DNA of 40,179 bases from Pseudonocardia sp. CNS-139. Lineage in GTDB: Bacteria > Actinomycetota > Actinomycetes > Mycobacteriales > Pseudonocardiaceae. This document shows positions 15,943 to 24,928 of the stretch, piece by piece (positions within the stretch are counted from its first letter, which is position 1; each line of letters begins with the position of its first letter). The DNA is taken from contig MKJX01000209.1 in NCBI GenBank assembly GCA_001942415.1, positions 1-40,179 on the forward strand, given 5' to 3'. The translations under genes and the position numbers were made by a program. Under the pieces are notes generated by a model that worked only from the letters and a program-made list of their open reading frames with translations, was not told the DNA's origin and ran no database searches.

Positions 15943-17493
15943 TCACCCGCCGCCCGCTGCCGGCCGGACGGTGACCGGCAGCGGGACGGCGGCCCGCACC
16001 ACCGTCCCCGGACGGCCGGGCCGCGGCCCGACCCGCACCGAGCCGCCCCAGCGCTGTGCCCGCTCCCGCATGCTCGTGAGGCCGTAGCCGCCGGGGCGGC
16101 CCGGCTCCCGCGTGGCCCGCAGGCCGACGCCGTCGTCCGCGACGCTCACCGCGAGCCGGTGGTCGCGCACCCCGATCCGCACGGTCACCGCGCTCGCCTC
16201 GGCGTGCTTCACCACGTTGTGGACGGCCTCGGCGACGATCCGGTAGACGTCCTCCGCCAGCTCGGGGCCGGCCCGGTCGAGCCCGTTGCCGACGCGCAGG
16301 TCCACGTGCAGGCCGGTGCGCCCGGCCGTGCTGTCGGCCAGCGCCCGCACCGCCTCGGCCAGCCCGAGCTGGGCCGCCGCGTCCGGGCGCAGCTCGTGCA
16401 CCATGGCGCGCAGGTCCGCCAGCACGGTCCTGGCCAGTGCCCCGATCTCCCCCGCCACCCGCAGCACGCTCGCGGCCGGCACGTCGGTGCCGCGCCCGCC
16501 GACCACGCTCATCGTCTCGGCCTGCATGCCGATCGAGAACACCTGCTGGACGATCGAGTCGTGCAGGTCGCGGGCCAGCCGCTGGCGCTCCTCGCGCCGC
16601 ACCAGCGCCCGCTCCTTCTGCAGCAGGTCCGCGTAGTCCAGCGCCACCGCGGCCTGCTCGGCCATCGCCGTCAGGAACTCGACCACCCGCGGCCCGACGT
16701 CCTGGCCGGGCGCGAAGAACGCGTTGAGCACCCCCGCCGCCCGGCCGCGGACGATCAGCGGGACGCTCGCGAACGAGTTCCACTCCAGCTCGCCGAGGTA
16801 GCCGCGGATCGGCTCCCAGGCCGGGTCGTCGCGGATCGCGTCCCACCGGTCCGGGATCACCACCGGCTCCTGCTTGTCGAGCGCCTCGGTCATCGCGAGC
16901 GTGCCGCCGCGGGCCCGGCACTCCATCAGCCGCTCGAAGAAGTCCGGTCGGCGCGGGAAGCCGGCCGAGCCCATGATCTGCAGGCCGCGCCCGTCCTCGT
17001 CGGTGGTGAGGATCTGCACCCCGGCGAGCGCGTCGGCCTGCAGCAGCTCCCGGGCCAGCGCGTCCAGGGTGGCGGTGATCGACCGCTGGGCGGCCAGCTC
17101 CGCCGCCGCCCGCGCGACCGCGGCGGCCCGGCGCTCCCGCGTGCGCTCGTCGGTGACGTCCCGGAACGCCACGACCGTGCGCCCGTCGCCGCCGGGCAGC
17201 GGGCGGGCCCGGTAGGCCAGCTCGCGGCGCACCCCGGGCGCCGGGCAGAAGGGGACCACCTGCTCCGCGGCCTGCTCGGCCCCCGGCGGGAACGGCGAGA
17301 CGCAGCCTGCCAGCCCCGCCGGGGTGCCGCCGCAGAGCGCCGCGGCGGCCGCGTTGAGCTGCACGAACCGCCCGTCGTCATCCACCACGGCCAGCCCGTC
17401 CGGGGCGTGCTCGGCGACCTCGGACCACACGTCGGAGGCGGGGGGCGGCATCGGGCAAGCATGCCCAGCGGACCCGGGCGGCGTCGAGCGCAC
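15943..17493 (-). CDS. PAS-GAF sensor histidine kinase, NarL-type partner class
   Basis: 516 residues if the GTG at 17493 is used (2 bp after the TetR stop); ATG 17451 is the alternative. No TM segments, so cytoplasmic. Residues ~25-115 form a PAS domain (DGLAVVDDDGRFVQLN), ~130-295 a GAF domain (EWNSFASVPLIVRGRAAGVLNAFF), ~300-370 the HisKA_3 dimerisation region with phospho-acceptor His311 in RQRLARDLHDSIVQQVFS, and ~410-505 the ATPase domain (EAVHNVVKHAE, DDGVGL). It should sense a small ligand or redox signal and phosphorylate a NarL-type regulator. The best local partner is the regulator at 12313-12987, and the position beside ligAB makes control of aromatic breakdown plausible. The same class recurs at 38847. 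Confidence 0.88.
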   Translation of the reverse strand: MRSTPPGSAGHACPMPPPASDVWSEVAEHAPDGLAVVDDDGRFVQLNAAAAALCGGTPAGLAGCVSPFPPGAEQAAEQVVPFCPAPGVRRELAYRARPLPGGDGRTVVAFRDVTDERTRERRAAAVARAAAELAAQRSITATLDALARELLQADALAGVQILTTDEDGRGLQIMGSAGFPRRPDFFERLMECRARGGTLAMTEALDKQEPVVIPDRWDAIRDDPAWEPIRGYLGELEWNSFASVPLIVRGRAAGVLNAFFAPGQDVGPRVVEFLTAMAEQAAVALDYADLLQKERALVRREERQRLARDLHDSIVQQVFSIGMQAETMSVVGGRGTDVPAASVLRVAGEIGALARTVLADLRAMVHELRPDAAAQLGLAEAVRALADSTAGRTGLHVDLRVGNGLDRAGPELAEDVYRIVAEAVHNVVKHAEASAVTVRIGVRDHRLAVSVADDGVGLRATREPGRPGGYGLTSMRERAQRWGGSVRVGPRPGRPGTVVRAAVPLPVTVRPAAGGG

Positions 17494-17495
17494 GG

Positions 17496-18041
17496 TCAGC
17501 CGTCGAGCGCGCGCAGCGCGGCCGCCAGCAGGTCGGCCCGGTCGGCGGCGGAGAGCGCGCCCCGCTCCGCCATGAGCGCCCGGCCCCCGTCCTTCGCGAC
17601 GGCGAGCGCGGCGACGGCCGCGAGCGCCCCCGGGTCGCCACCCGCCAGCCGCGCGACGACCTGCTCGTCCTTCGCGCGCAGGCCGTGGACGTGGTCGCGG
17701 CCGGCGAGCGCGGCCGCGACCGACGGGTCGGCGCCGAACGTCGCGAGCACCGCGCCCGACCCGGCGACCATGTCGACCACGGCGCCGAGCACCTCCGCGG
17801 GCCCGTGCTCCGCGGACCCGGCCAGCTCGGCGACCCGGGCGTGGGCGGCGAGCACGCCGGCGAGCAGGGCGTCGAGGATCTCCTCCTTCGACGCGAAGTG
17901 GTAGTAGAGCGCGGACTTGCTGGTGCCGAGCCGGCCCGCGATGTCGGCGATCGAGGTGCCCGCGTAGCCGCGCGCCCGGAACAGCTCCCCGGCGATCTCC
18001 AGGATGCGTTCGCGGGTGCGGGCGGCGTTGCGGTCGGCCAT
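17496..18041 (-). CDS. TetR-family transcriptional regulator
   Basis: 181 residues from ATG 18041, chosen because MADRNAARTRERILEIAGEL is the normal TetR start and the operator lies just upstream; a longer frame to 18095 would run through that operator. HTH residues: GYAGTSIADIAGRLGTSKSALYYHFASKEE. The C-terminal ligand domain is Ala-rich and gives no hint of the ligand. Divergent from the SDR gene, with two near-identical operator sites in the 81-bp gap, so it represses itself and the SDR gene. The kinase gene starts 2 bp downstream and may be on the same transcript. Confidence 0.9.
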   Translation of the reverse strand: MADRNAARTRERILEIAGELFRARGYAGTSIADIAGRLGTSKSALYYHFASKEEILDALLAGVLAAHARVAELAGSAEHGPAEVLGAVVDMVAGSGAVLATFGADPSVAAALAGRDHVHGLRAKDEQVVARLAGGDPGALAAVAALAVAKDGGRALMAERGALSAADRADLLAAALRALDG

Positions 18042-18055
18042 GCCCCGAACGCTAC

Positions 18056-18114
18056 TTGACGATCGTTCGGTAAGAGGCGCTACCGTGGAGCCCACTTAAC
18101 GATCGTTCAGTAAG
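18056..18114. promoter_or_regulatory. Two TetR operator sites
   Basis: TTGACGATCGTTCGGTAAG at 18056-18074 and TTAACGATCGTTCAGTAAG at 18096-18114 are direct repeats 40 bp apart, matching at 17 of 19 bases; each has a palindromic ACGATCGT core. The second touches the SDR ribosome site, so bound TetR would block initiation there. A third copy lies at 20668-20687. Confidence 0.75.
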
Positions 18115-18122
18115 GAGTCGGG

Positions 18123-18967
18123 ATGGAACGCTCCACGGCAGTGCTGGTCACCGGCTGCTCCAGCGGGATCGGGCGGGCCACCGCGCTCGCGTTCGCCCGG
18201 GCCGGGTTTCCCACCTGGGCGTCCGCGCGCCGCCCGGAGACGCTCGCCGAGCTGGCCGCGGCCGGCTGCCGGACGCTGCGGCTCGACGTCACCGACGAGG
18301 AGTCGCGCGCGGCGGCCGTGCGGGCGGTCGTGGCCGAACACGGCGCAGTCGGGGTGCTGGTCAACAACGCCGGGCACGGCGGCGGCGGGCCGGTCGAGGA
18401 GGTCCCGCTGCGCCTGGTGCGGGACATGTTCGAGACCAACGTGTTCGGGCTGGTCCGGATGTGCCAGCTGGTGCTCCCGGGCATGCGCGGGCAGCGCGGC
18501 GGGACGATCGTCAACCTGGGCTCCGGCGCCGGGCTCGCCACCCCGCCGACCGGCTGCCCGTACGCGATGACGAAGTACGCGCTGGAGTCGTTCAGCGACG
18601 CGCTCCGGCTGGAGGTGGCGCCGTTCGGCGTGCGGGTGGTGCTCGTCGAGCCGGGTGCGGTCGCGACCCGCTTCGGCGCCACGTCCGAGCGGCACAACCC
18701 GCAGGTCGAGGGCGGGCCCTACGAGACGTTCAAGCGCAACGTCGAGGCCATGACCGCCCGCGCCCACCGGGGGAACGCGCTCACCGCCGAGGACGTCGCC
18801 ACCGTGATCACGCGGGCCGCGGCGGCCGGCGCCCGCGGGCCCGCTACAAGGTGGGCTCGCAGGCCCGGGTCGCGCCGCTCGCCCGGTTCCTGATGGGCGA
18901 CCGGCTGTGGGACGCGATGCTGGGCCGCATGCTGAACCGGACGGTCCCGGCCGGCGTCGGACCGTGA
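18123..18967 (+). CDS. Short-chain dehydrogenase/reductase (one apparent frameshift near the end)
   Basis: ATG 18123 with AAGGAG. The N-terminus has the cofactor motif VTGCSSGIGRA (TGxxxGIG), then NNAGHGGGG, the catalytic Ser in NLGSGAG, and YAMTK with the catalytic Tyr and Lys. ASARR after the second strand suggests NADP(H) preference. One base appears missing near 18833; restoring it gives RYKVGSQARVAPLARFL and a stop at 18967, about 281 residues, usual for the classical SDRs annotated as oxidoreductases with a C-terminal extension. The substrate is unknown, probably a ketone or lipid-like alcohol. Controlled by the divergent TetR. Confidence 0.85.
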
Positions 18968-18978
18968 TCACGGCCTGC

Positions 18979-20485
18979 TCAGCGGCGCGGCCGGAGCAGC
19001 CCGACGATCACCGGGACGAGCACGGCGGACAGGCCCGCGAGTACCCACAGCACGCCCTGCAGCGACGCCGTGTGCACGGCCTGCAGCACCTCGGCGGGGG
19101 CGCCGCCGGCCGTCGCCGCCGCGGCCGCGAGGTCGCCCTGGGTGACCTGGTTGGCGGCGGTGCCGAGCGCCTCGGGCGCCACGCCGGGAAGCTCGCTGCC
19201 GAGCCCGGCCCGCGTGAGGCTGACCAGCAGCGACCCCATGCACGCGACGGCCACGGCCTCGCTGCCCAGCCGCACGGTGTTGAACAGCCCCGCGGCCATC
19301 CCCGAACGGGCCGGCGGCACCGTGCTCACCGCGGCGCCGTCGATGATCCCGAACGCGATGCCGACGCCGGAGCCGATCGCGAGCAGCGGCCCGGCGATCA
19401 CGAGCACGCCGACCTCCGGGCCGATCACGGTGAGCCAGGCCGCGCCGGCGGCGATGAGCCCGGTGGCGACGCCCAGCAGCACCCCGATGGGGAGCCGGGC
19501 CGCGAGCCGGCCGGCCAGCAGCGGCAGCAGGATCACCGGCACCGTCATCAGCAGCATCATGAGGCCGGCCGCGCCGGGGCTGCGCCCCATCACGCCGATG
19601 AAGTACGACGGCAGGAACACCAGCAGGCAGACGAACCCGAACGCGAGCACCACCGGCACCGCGCACACCGCCACGAACCGGGCGTTGACCAGCAGCGACA
19701 GGTCCAGCATCGGGCGCGGCGAGCGCCGCTCGACCACCACGAACGCGGCCATCAGCAGCACCGACGCGACGAGCCCGCCGATCACGAGCGGGCTCGTCCA
19801 GCCGCTCTGCGGGCCCTCGACCACGGCGCTCATCAGCGCGAACAGGCTCGCGGTGAACGTCAGCGTGCCCGGCAGGTCGACGCGCGACGCGTCCGGGTCG
19901 CGGGACTCGGGCAGCGCGCGCACACCGGCCAGCACGAGCGCGGCGACGACCGCGTGCCCGACGAACACCGCGCGCCAGCCGAACGCGTCGACGAGCACTC
20001 CGGCGGACGAGGCCCGAGCGCGAGCCCGACGCCGAACGACGCGCCGAGCAGGCTGAACGCCCGGGCCCGGGCCGCGGCTCGCGGAAGACGTCGGCGAGCA
20101 GCGCGGACCCGGCCGTCATCACCGCGGCCGCGCCCACCCCGGCCAGGCCGCGCAGCAGGTCGAGCAGCAGCGCGTCGGACACCAGCCCGCTGAGCAGCGT
20201 CGCGCCGCCCTGCGTGACCAGCCCGGCGACGAAGAGCCGGCGGCGGCCGAACATGTCGGCGAGCGTGCCGCCCGCGAGCATGGCGCTGGCGAAGGTCAGG
20301 TTGTAGGCGTTCACCACCCACTGGAGCTCGACGAGCGACGCCCCGATGTCCGCGCCGATGCCGGGCAGCGCGACCGACGGGCCGGTGATGCCCGCCGGGA
20401 TCAGCGCCGCGGCGGTGCAGACGAGCACCAGGACGAGCCCGGAGCCGGCCGTCGGCGGCGCCGGGCTCCGTGTGGTCTCGGACAT
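18979..20485 (-). CDS. MFS exporter, DHA2/EmrB type (two apparent frameshifts)
   Basis: ATG 20485 with GGGGAG; about 502 residues after restoring one base at about 20011 and one at about 20074. TM1 reads IPAGITGPSVALPGIG, then WVVNAYNLTFASAMLAGGTLADMFGRRRLF (motif A after TM2) and GVLVDAFGWRAVFVGH. At least 12 hydrophobic segments follow. It should export drugs or metabolites. The length and the long last periplasmic loop (between the late TM helices, GLGSELPGVAPEALG) fit the 14-TM QacA/EmrB group. Convergent with the SDR gene, 11 bp apart. Confidence 0.83.
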
Positions 20486-20700
20486 CGCGAACGCTCCCCG
20501 TACGTCAGGGCCCATCGATCTATCAGGGCACGTATTCGACTACGTTCCCTTGTCACGTTGTCAGCGGAGCTTACGCAGGTCAACAGTGATGAAGCCGACC
20601 CACGTCCAGGTATTGCCCTTGAGTGAACTCGAAGCGCTAGCGTCCGCTCCGGCCCGTCCAGTGATCGTTAACGATCCTTCGATACGGAGGCAACGACGTC
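20486..20700. other. Divergent region, MFS / secreted hydrolase
   Basis: 215 bp with no convincing gene. Contains the TetR-like site at 20668-20687 and the GGAGG ribosome site of the hydrolase. Confidence 0.45.
20663..20687. promoter_or_regulatory. Palindrome and third TetR-like operator
   Basis: GATCGTTAACGATC (20663-20676) is a perfect 14-bp palindrome. The overlapping TTAACGATCCTTCGATACGG (20668-20687) matches the SDR-proximal TetR site at about 16 of 20 positions and sits in the same place relative to the ribosome site. Confidence 0.55.
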
Positions 20701-21827
20701 ATGCTGTCGATGAAGAAGGCCGCGCTCGCGGCGGCCGGGGCGCTCGGGGTGGCGGCGTTCGCCGCGGCCACCGCGCTCGCGGCGCGGCCGCGGCCGCGCG
20801 CCACCGCCCCGGCGCCGGCCGGCGAGATCGTCCAGATCCCCGTCTCGTTCTCGGTGGAGAACGTCAACCGGTCGGTCGTGGACTGCAACACCGACGCGAG
20901 CGCTACGAGGTCGCCGGCACGCTCACGGCACCCGCCGGCGCGCTCGACGACGACGGCCGCGCCGTCACGCTCTACCAGCACGGCATCGCCGGCGGCGAGT
21001 GGTACTGGAACCTGCCCGTCGCGGGCTACAACCACGTGCTCGCGCTCGCCGAGCGCGGCCACGTCTCGGTGAGCATCGACCGGCTCGGCTACGACCGGTC
21101 CGGCAAGCCGCAGGGCACCGAGACCTGCATCGGCGCCCAGGCCGACGTCACCAACCAGATCGTCGAGCAGCTGCGCGCAGGCGACTACTCCGCAGAGGGC
21201 GGCGCGACGCCGGGGTTCGCCAAGGTCGTGCTCGCCGGGCAGTCCAACGGCGGGCTCATCGCCAACCTGACGGCGATCTCGTTCGGCAACGTCGACGGCC
21301 TGTCCATCCACGGGTGGGGCGACCTCGGCTTCACCGCCGAGGCCGACGAGCGGTTCGTCTCGGCCACCGGCCGGTGCCTGATGCAGCTGGCGCCGGGCGC
21401 GGAGCCGGGCGTCGGCGCCGGGGCGGCGACCGGCGCGCTCGCCGACATCCCCGTCGGCTACACCTACTACGACAACGGCACCGAGGAGTTCATCACGGGC
21501 AACTTCGCCGACGCCGAGCCGGCCGTGATCGACGCCGTGCGACCGCTGCAGAACGCGCACCCGTGCGGCGACATGACGACCATCGCGCTGGGCATCTACC
21601 AGGACCTGCAGCGCCTCGACGAGGTCGAGATCCCGGTGCACATCGTGTACGGCGCGGCCGACGCCCGCATCCAGGGCATCGACGTGCAGGAGTCGCTGTA
21701 CGGCGGCGCGACCAGCGTCCGGACGCTCCTGGTGCCGGGCTCGGGGCACTACATGGGCGTCGAGCGCGGCGCGCCGCTCGTCTACGAGGACACGGCCGCC
21801 TGGCTGACCGAGAACGACCTGGTCTGA
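20701..21827 (+). CDS. Secreted alpha/beta hydrolase (one apparent frameshift)
   Basis: ATG 20701. A signal peptide covers ~1-28 (MKKAALAAAGALGVAAFAAATALA), so exported. One base is missing at about 20895; repaired length about 375 residues. LYQHGIAGGEWYW forms the oxyanion region, VVLAGQSNGG carries the nucleophile Ser (GxSxG), HIVYGAADARI the likely acid, and VPGSGHYMGVE the His. An esterase or lipase-like hydrolase of extracellular substrates; the substrate is not clear. A strong hairpin follows the stop. The TetR-like site upstream links it to the SDR gene. Confidence 0.8.
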
Positions 21828-21851
21828 CCGGTCCGGCCGGACCCGACAGTT

Positions 21852-21884
21852 GCTGCCCGGCCCGCCGCGTGCGGGCCGGGCAGC
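21852..21884 (+). terminator. Hairpin terminator after secreted hydrolase
   Basis: A perfect 14-bp stem (21852-21865 with 21871-21884) and a 5-base loop, 24 bp after the hydrolase stop and 18 bp before the MarR start. No U tract, which is common in high-GC actinomycetes. Confidence 0.7.
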
Positions 21885-21902
21885 GCGGAAACCCCAGGTA
21901 GC

Positions 21903-22397
21903 ATGCCCGACGTGAGAGGCGGCGGCAGCAGTGCGACGGAGCTGCCGATCGACCAGCGGATCGGCAACGTCGTCAAGCGCGCGGAGCAGGCGCTGATGGC
22001 GCGCAAGTCGCAGGCGCTGCGCACGGTCGGCCTGACGGTCCCCCAGTACACCGCGCTGATGGTGCTCGCCGACCATCCCGGGCTCTCGGGCGCGCAGCTG
22101 GCCCGCCGGTGCTTCGTGACGCCCCAGACGATGGCCGCGCTGCTGGCCAACCTCGAGGCGAAGGCGCTGGTCACCCGGCGGCCCTCGGCCGTGCACGCGC
22201 AGGTGATGCAGACCGCGCTCACCCGCCAGGGCCGGGCCCTGCTGCGCAAGGCCGACCGGCTGGCCGTCGCGATCGAGACGAACCTCGCCGAGGCGTTCCC
22301 CGAGCCCGAGCGGACCCGCCTGATGGAGATGCTGGAGCAGGTCACCCGCGTGCTGGAGGACGGCGACCGGCCGGACCCCGCGGATCCCTCTGCCTAA
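21903..22397 (+). CDS. MarR-family transcriptional regulator
   Basis: 164 residues from ATG 21903. Winged-helix core: LTVPQYTALMVLADHPGLSGAQLARRCFVTPQTMAALLANLEAKALVTRRPS, then the wing and a helical dimer region ending in MEMLEQVTRVLEDG. The recognition helix is VTPQTMAALLANLE. The ligand is unknown. It is followed 9 bp later by the GntR gene on the same strand, so they may be co-transcribed, and it is separated from the hydrolase by a terminator. Confidence 0.88.
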   Translation: MPDVRGGGSSATELPIDQRIGNVVKRAEQALMARKSQALRTVGLTVPQYTALMVLADHPGLSGAQLARRCFVTPQTMAALLANLEAKALVTRRPSAVHAQVMQTALTRQGRALLRKADRLAVAIETNLAEAFPEPERTRLMEMLEQVTRVLEDGDRPDPADPSA

Positions 22398-22406
22398 GCT
22401 CTGGGC

Positions 22407-23138
22407 GTGTCCGCCCGCGAGCCGCTCTACCGGGCCATCGCCAACCAGCTCCAGGACCGCATCAACGCCGGTGAGTGGGTGCCCGGCGAGCGGATGCCCA
22501 CGGAGGCGGTGCTCGTCGCCGAGTTCGGCGTCAACCGGCTGACCGTGCGCCAGGCGCTCGCGCAGCTCCGGGCCGCCGGCGTGGTCGACATCCGGCAGGG
22601 CAGCGGCACGTTCGTCGCCAACCCGCCGCCGGTGCTGGAGATCACCGTCGACCCCGGCCGCCAGGTCGACGAGGGCAGCGTGCACGCCACGGTCCAGAGC
22701 GTGGTCAGCGACGTCACCGAGACGGTGCTCGGCGAGGAGCCCGACCCCTCCCCCGCGGCGGCGAAGCACCTCGCGATCGACCCGGCGGACGTCAAGCGGC
22801 TCGACACGCTCGTCGAGGCCGGCGGCGACCCGTTCGCCGTGAGCAGCTACTGGCTGGACCGCCGGCGCTTCCCCGATCTGGCCGCCCGCTGGGTCGGCGA
22901 CGCGGCGCTGCACGGCGTGCTGCGCGAGGCGTACGGGATCACGCTCTTCTACTCGTGGCGGGCGTTCTCGGCGGCGGCGGCCGGGCCGGTGGAGGTCGAG
23001 CAGCTCGGCGGCCTCGCGGGCGCGCCGCTGATCGTGCGCGACGGCGTCAGCGTCGACTCGGACGGGCGGCCCGTCTACTACGTGCGCCGCCGCATCCGCG
23101 CCGAACGCGCCTCGTACGTGATGCATTACCGCACGTAG
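22407..23138 (+). CDS. GntR-family regulator, HutC/UTRA type
   Basis: 243 residues, GTG 22407. N-terminal GntR winged helix: LYRAIANQLQDRINAGEWVPGERMPTE, FGVNRLTVRQALAQLRAAGVV, RQGSGTFV. Residues ~95-240 are a UTRA sensor domain (DPFAVSSYWLDRRRFPDL, PVYYVRRRIRAERASY), as in HutC-type regulators that bind sugars, sugar phosphates or amino acids. The sugar operon begins 88 bp downstream and a perfect 18-bp palindrome lies between them. It most likely represses that operon until the sugar signal is bound. Confidence 0.92.
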   Translation: MSAREPLYRAIANQLQDRINAGEWVPGERMPTEAVLVAEFGVNRLTVRQALAQLRAAGVVDIRQGSGTFVANPPPVLEITVDPGRQVDEGSVHATVQSVVSDVTETVLGEEPDPSPAAAKHLAIDPADVKRLDTLVEAGGDPFAVSSYWLDRRRFPDLAARWVGDAALHGVLREAYGITLFYSWRAFSAAAAGPVEVEQLGGLAGAPLIVRDGVSVDSDGRPVYYVRRRIRAERASYVMHYRT

Positions 23139-23196
23139 GCGGCGCGCCCGGAGGACCGGCGCCGTTCACGCAGCCTTCGTGTCCCGCGGCGCCCGA

Positions 23197-23214
23197 GATT
23201 CATCTAGATGAATC
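23197..23214. promoter_or_regulatory. Perfect 18-bp palindrome, likely GntR operator
   Basis: GATTCATCTAGATGAATC is perfectly palindromic and AT-rich against a background above 70% GC. It lies 12 bp upstream of the first gene of the sugar operon and downstream of the GntR gene, and its size suits a GntR/HutC dimer. Confidence 0.75.
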
Positions 23215-23226
23215 AGGCTCCCGGGC

Positions 23227-23567
23227 ATGCCTTCGAGGTACCTCCAGATCGTCATGACGAGCCCCGTGCCGGGGCGCGAGGCCGAGTTCGACGACTGGTA
23301 CGACACCGTCCACGTGCCCGAGGTGCTGCGGATGCCCGGCTTCCTGCGCGGGCAGCGCTTCCGGCTGGTCGACGCCGACCCGTCCGAGGGTCCCCGCCAC
23401 CTCGCCGTCTACGAGATCGAGTCCGACGACGTCGAGGCGACGCTGGAGACGATCCGGCGGACGCGCCCGACCGCACCAAGTCCCCCGCGATCGACACGAG
23501 CGCGAGCGTCGTGCGCATGTACGAGCCGCTCGGCGAGCCGCAGACTGCCGAAGGAGCCCAGGAATGA
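23227..23567 (+). CDS. EthD/DUF4286-like dimeric alpha-beta barrel protein (one apparent frameshift)
   Basis: ATG 23227, about 113 residues after restoring one base near 23465. The start YLQIVMTSPVPGREAEFDDWYDTVHVPEVLRMPGF is the EthD-like ferredoxin fold pattern with a conserved DDWYDTVHVPE stretch, then RFRLVDADP and LAVYEIESDD. These small proteins are isomerase- or oxygenase-like, or accessory; function here is unknown. First gene of the sugar operon, its stop overlapping the next gene by 4 bp. No clear ribosome site, so it may be read from a very short leader. Confidence 0.7.
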
Positions 23568-24872
23568 GGAGAGGACTGCTGGCGGCGCTGCCGCTGCTCG
23601 CCGTGGCGGCGCTCGCCGGGTGCGCCGGCCCCGCGCCGCCACCGGCGACGCCGCCCCCGGCCCCGACCACCCCGTCACGATCGAGTTCTGGCACACGTTC
23701 AGCGGGCAGCTGGAGACGAGCCTGACCGGGCTCGTCGACGAGTTCGAGGCGTCCCACCCGGGCATCACCGTCACCCCGGTCTACCAGCCCTACGACGCGA
23801 TGCTGCAGGCCATGCAGACGTCCGTCGCGGCCGGGCAGCCGCCGGCGCTGGCGCAGCTGGAGCTGACCCAGATGGCGCAGATGGCCTCGTTCGGGGCGCT
23901 CGCGTCGCTGCCGGACCTCGTCGGCGAGGACGAGGCCGCGACGCTGCGGGACGCGATGATCCCGAGCATCGCCGAGGCGAACTCCTACGACGGCACGCTC
24001 TACACGGTGCCGCTCGGCTACAACTCGAACGTCCTGTACTACAACCCGGGCCTCGTCGCGCAGGCCGGGCTCGCCCCGGCCGACCTGCCCACGACCTGGG
24101 AGCAGCTGAAGGCCGACGCCGTGCGGCTCACGCAGGACACCGACGGCGACGGCACCCCGGACGTGCGCGGCTACGCGTTCCCGGCGCAGGCGCCGTGGAT
24201 CCTGGAGGTCCGGCTCTGGCAGTCCGGTGCGGAGCTCTTCAGCCCCGACACACACAGGCGCTCTTCGACTCGCCGCAGGCCGTCGGCGCGTTCGGGGCCT
24301 ACCAGGACCTCGTCGCGACCGGCGGCGCCGAGATGGTGCAGACCGACTCGTCGCTCAACCAGCTCGTCGACCTGTTCGCGGCCGGCAAGGTCGCGATGTT
24401 CGAGCAGTCGTCCACCGCGATGGCGGGCATCACCGGCAAGGCCGGGTTCGACGTCGGCGTGGCCCGGTTCCCGACGATGGGCGACCAGGTCTACAGCCTG
24501 GGCGGCTACAACCTCGGCGTCTTCCGCGACGTGCCGGACGACCAGCGGGCCGCGGCCGCCGAGTTCCAGAAGTGGTGGGCCACCCCCGAGGTCGCGGCGC
24601 GCTGGACCAGCGTCTCGAACTACATGCCCGGCATCGCCGCCGCGCAGGACACCGACACGCTCCGGGCCTGGGTCGCGCAGGACCCGCGCCGCGCCGTCGC
24701 CGCCGAGCAGCTCCCGTACGCCCGGCCGCGGCCGAACCTGCCCGGCTACCCGCAGATCGCCACCGAGCTGGCCGACGCCTTCCAGGCGACGCTGTCGGGC
24801 CAGGGCGACGCGCAGGCCAACCTGTCCGGCGCGGTCGGCGAGGCCGACCGGATCATCGCCGCCGCCAACTGA
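23564..24872 (+). CDS. Sugar ABC transporter substrate-binding lipoprotein (two apparent frameshifts)
   Basis: ATG 23564 with AAGGAG. Lipoprotein signal: RRGLLAALPLLAVAALAGC, lipidated Cys at 20. Frame breaks at about 23638 and 24250; repaired length about 436 residues. The mature part reads TIEFWHTFSGQLETSLTGLVDEFEASHPGI, PLGYNSNVLYYNPGL, QSGAELF, FDVGVARFPTMGD and TSVSNYMPG, as in UgpB/MalE-type family 1 binding proteins. It binds a sugar, glycerol phosphoester or similar outside the membrane and hands it to the permeases encoded at 25721-27484. A strong hairpin follows. Confidence 0.88.
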
Positions 24873-24878
24873 CGCCAC

Positions 24879-24907
24879 GGGCCGGGCCGGCACCGCCGGC
24901 CCGGCCC
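24879..24907 (+). terminator. Intercistronic hairpin after binding protein
   Basis: A perfect 13-bp stem (24879-24891 with 24895-24907) and a 3-base loop, starting 7 bp after the binding-protein stop. Such hairpins typically protect or partly end the transcript so that the binding protein is made in excess over the permeases. Confidence 0.6.
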
Positions 24908-24928
24908 CTTCCTGCAGAAAGACTCCCC

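Noticed and set aside
18042..18095. Longer TetR start at 18095
   Set aside because: It would place the operator inside the gene; MADRN at 18041 is the standard TetR start.
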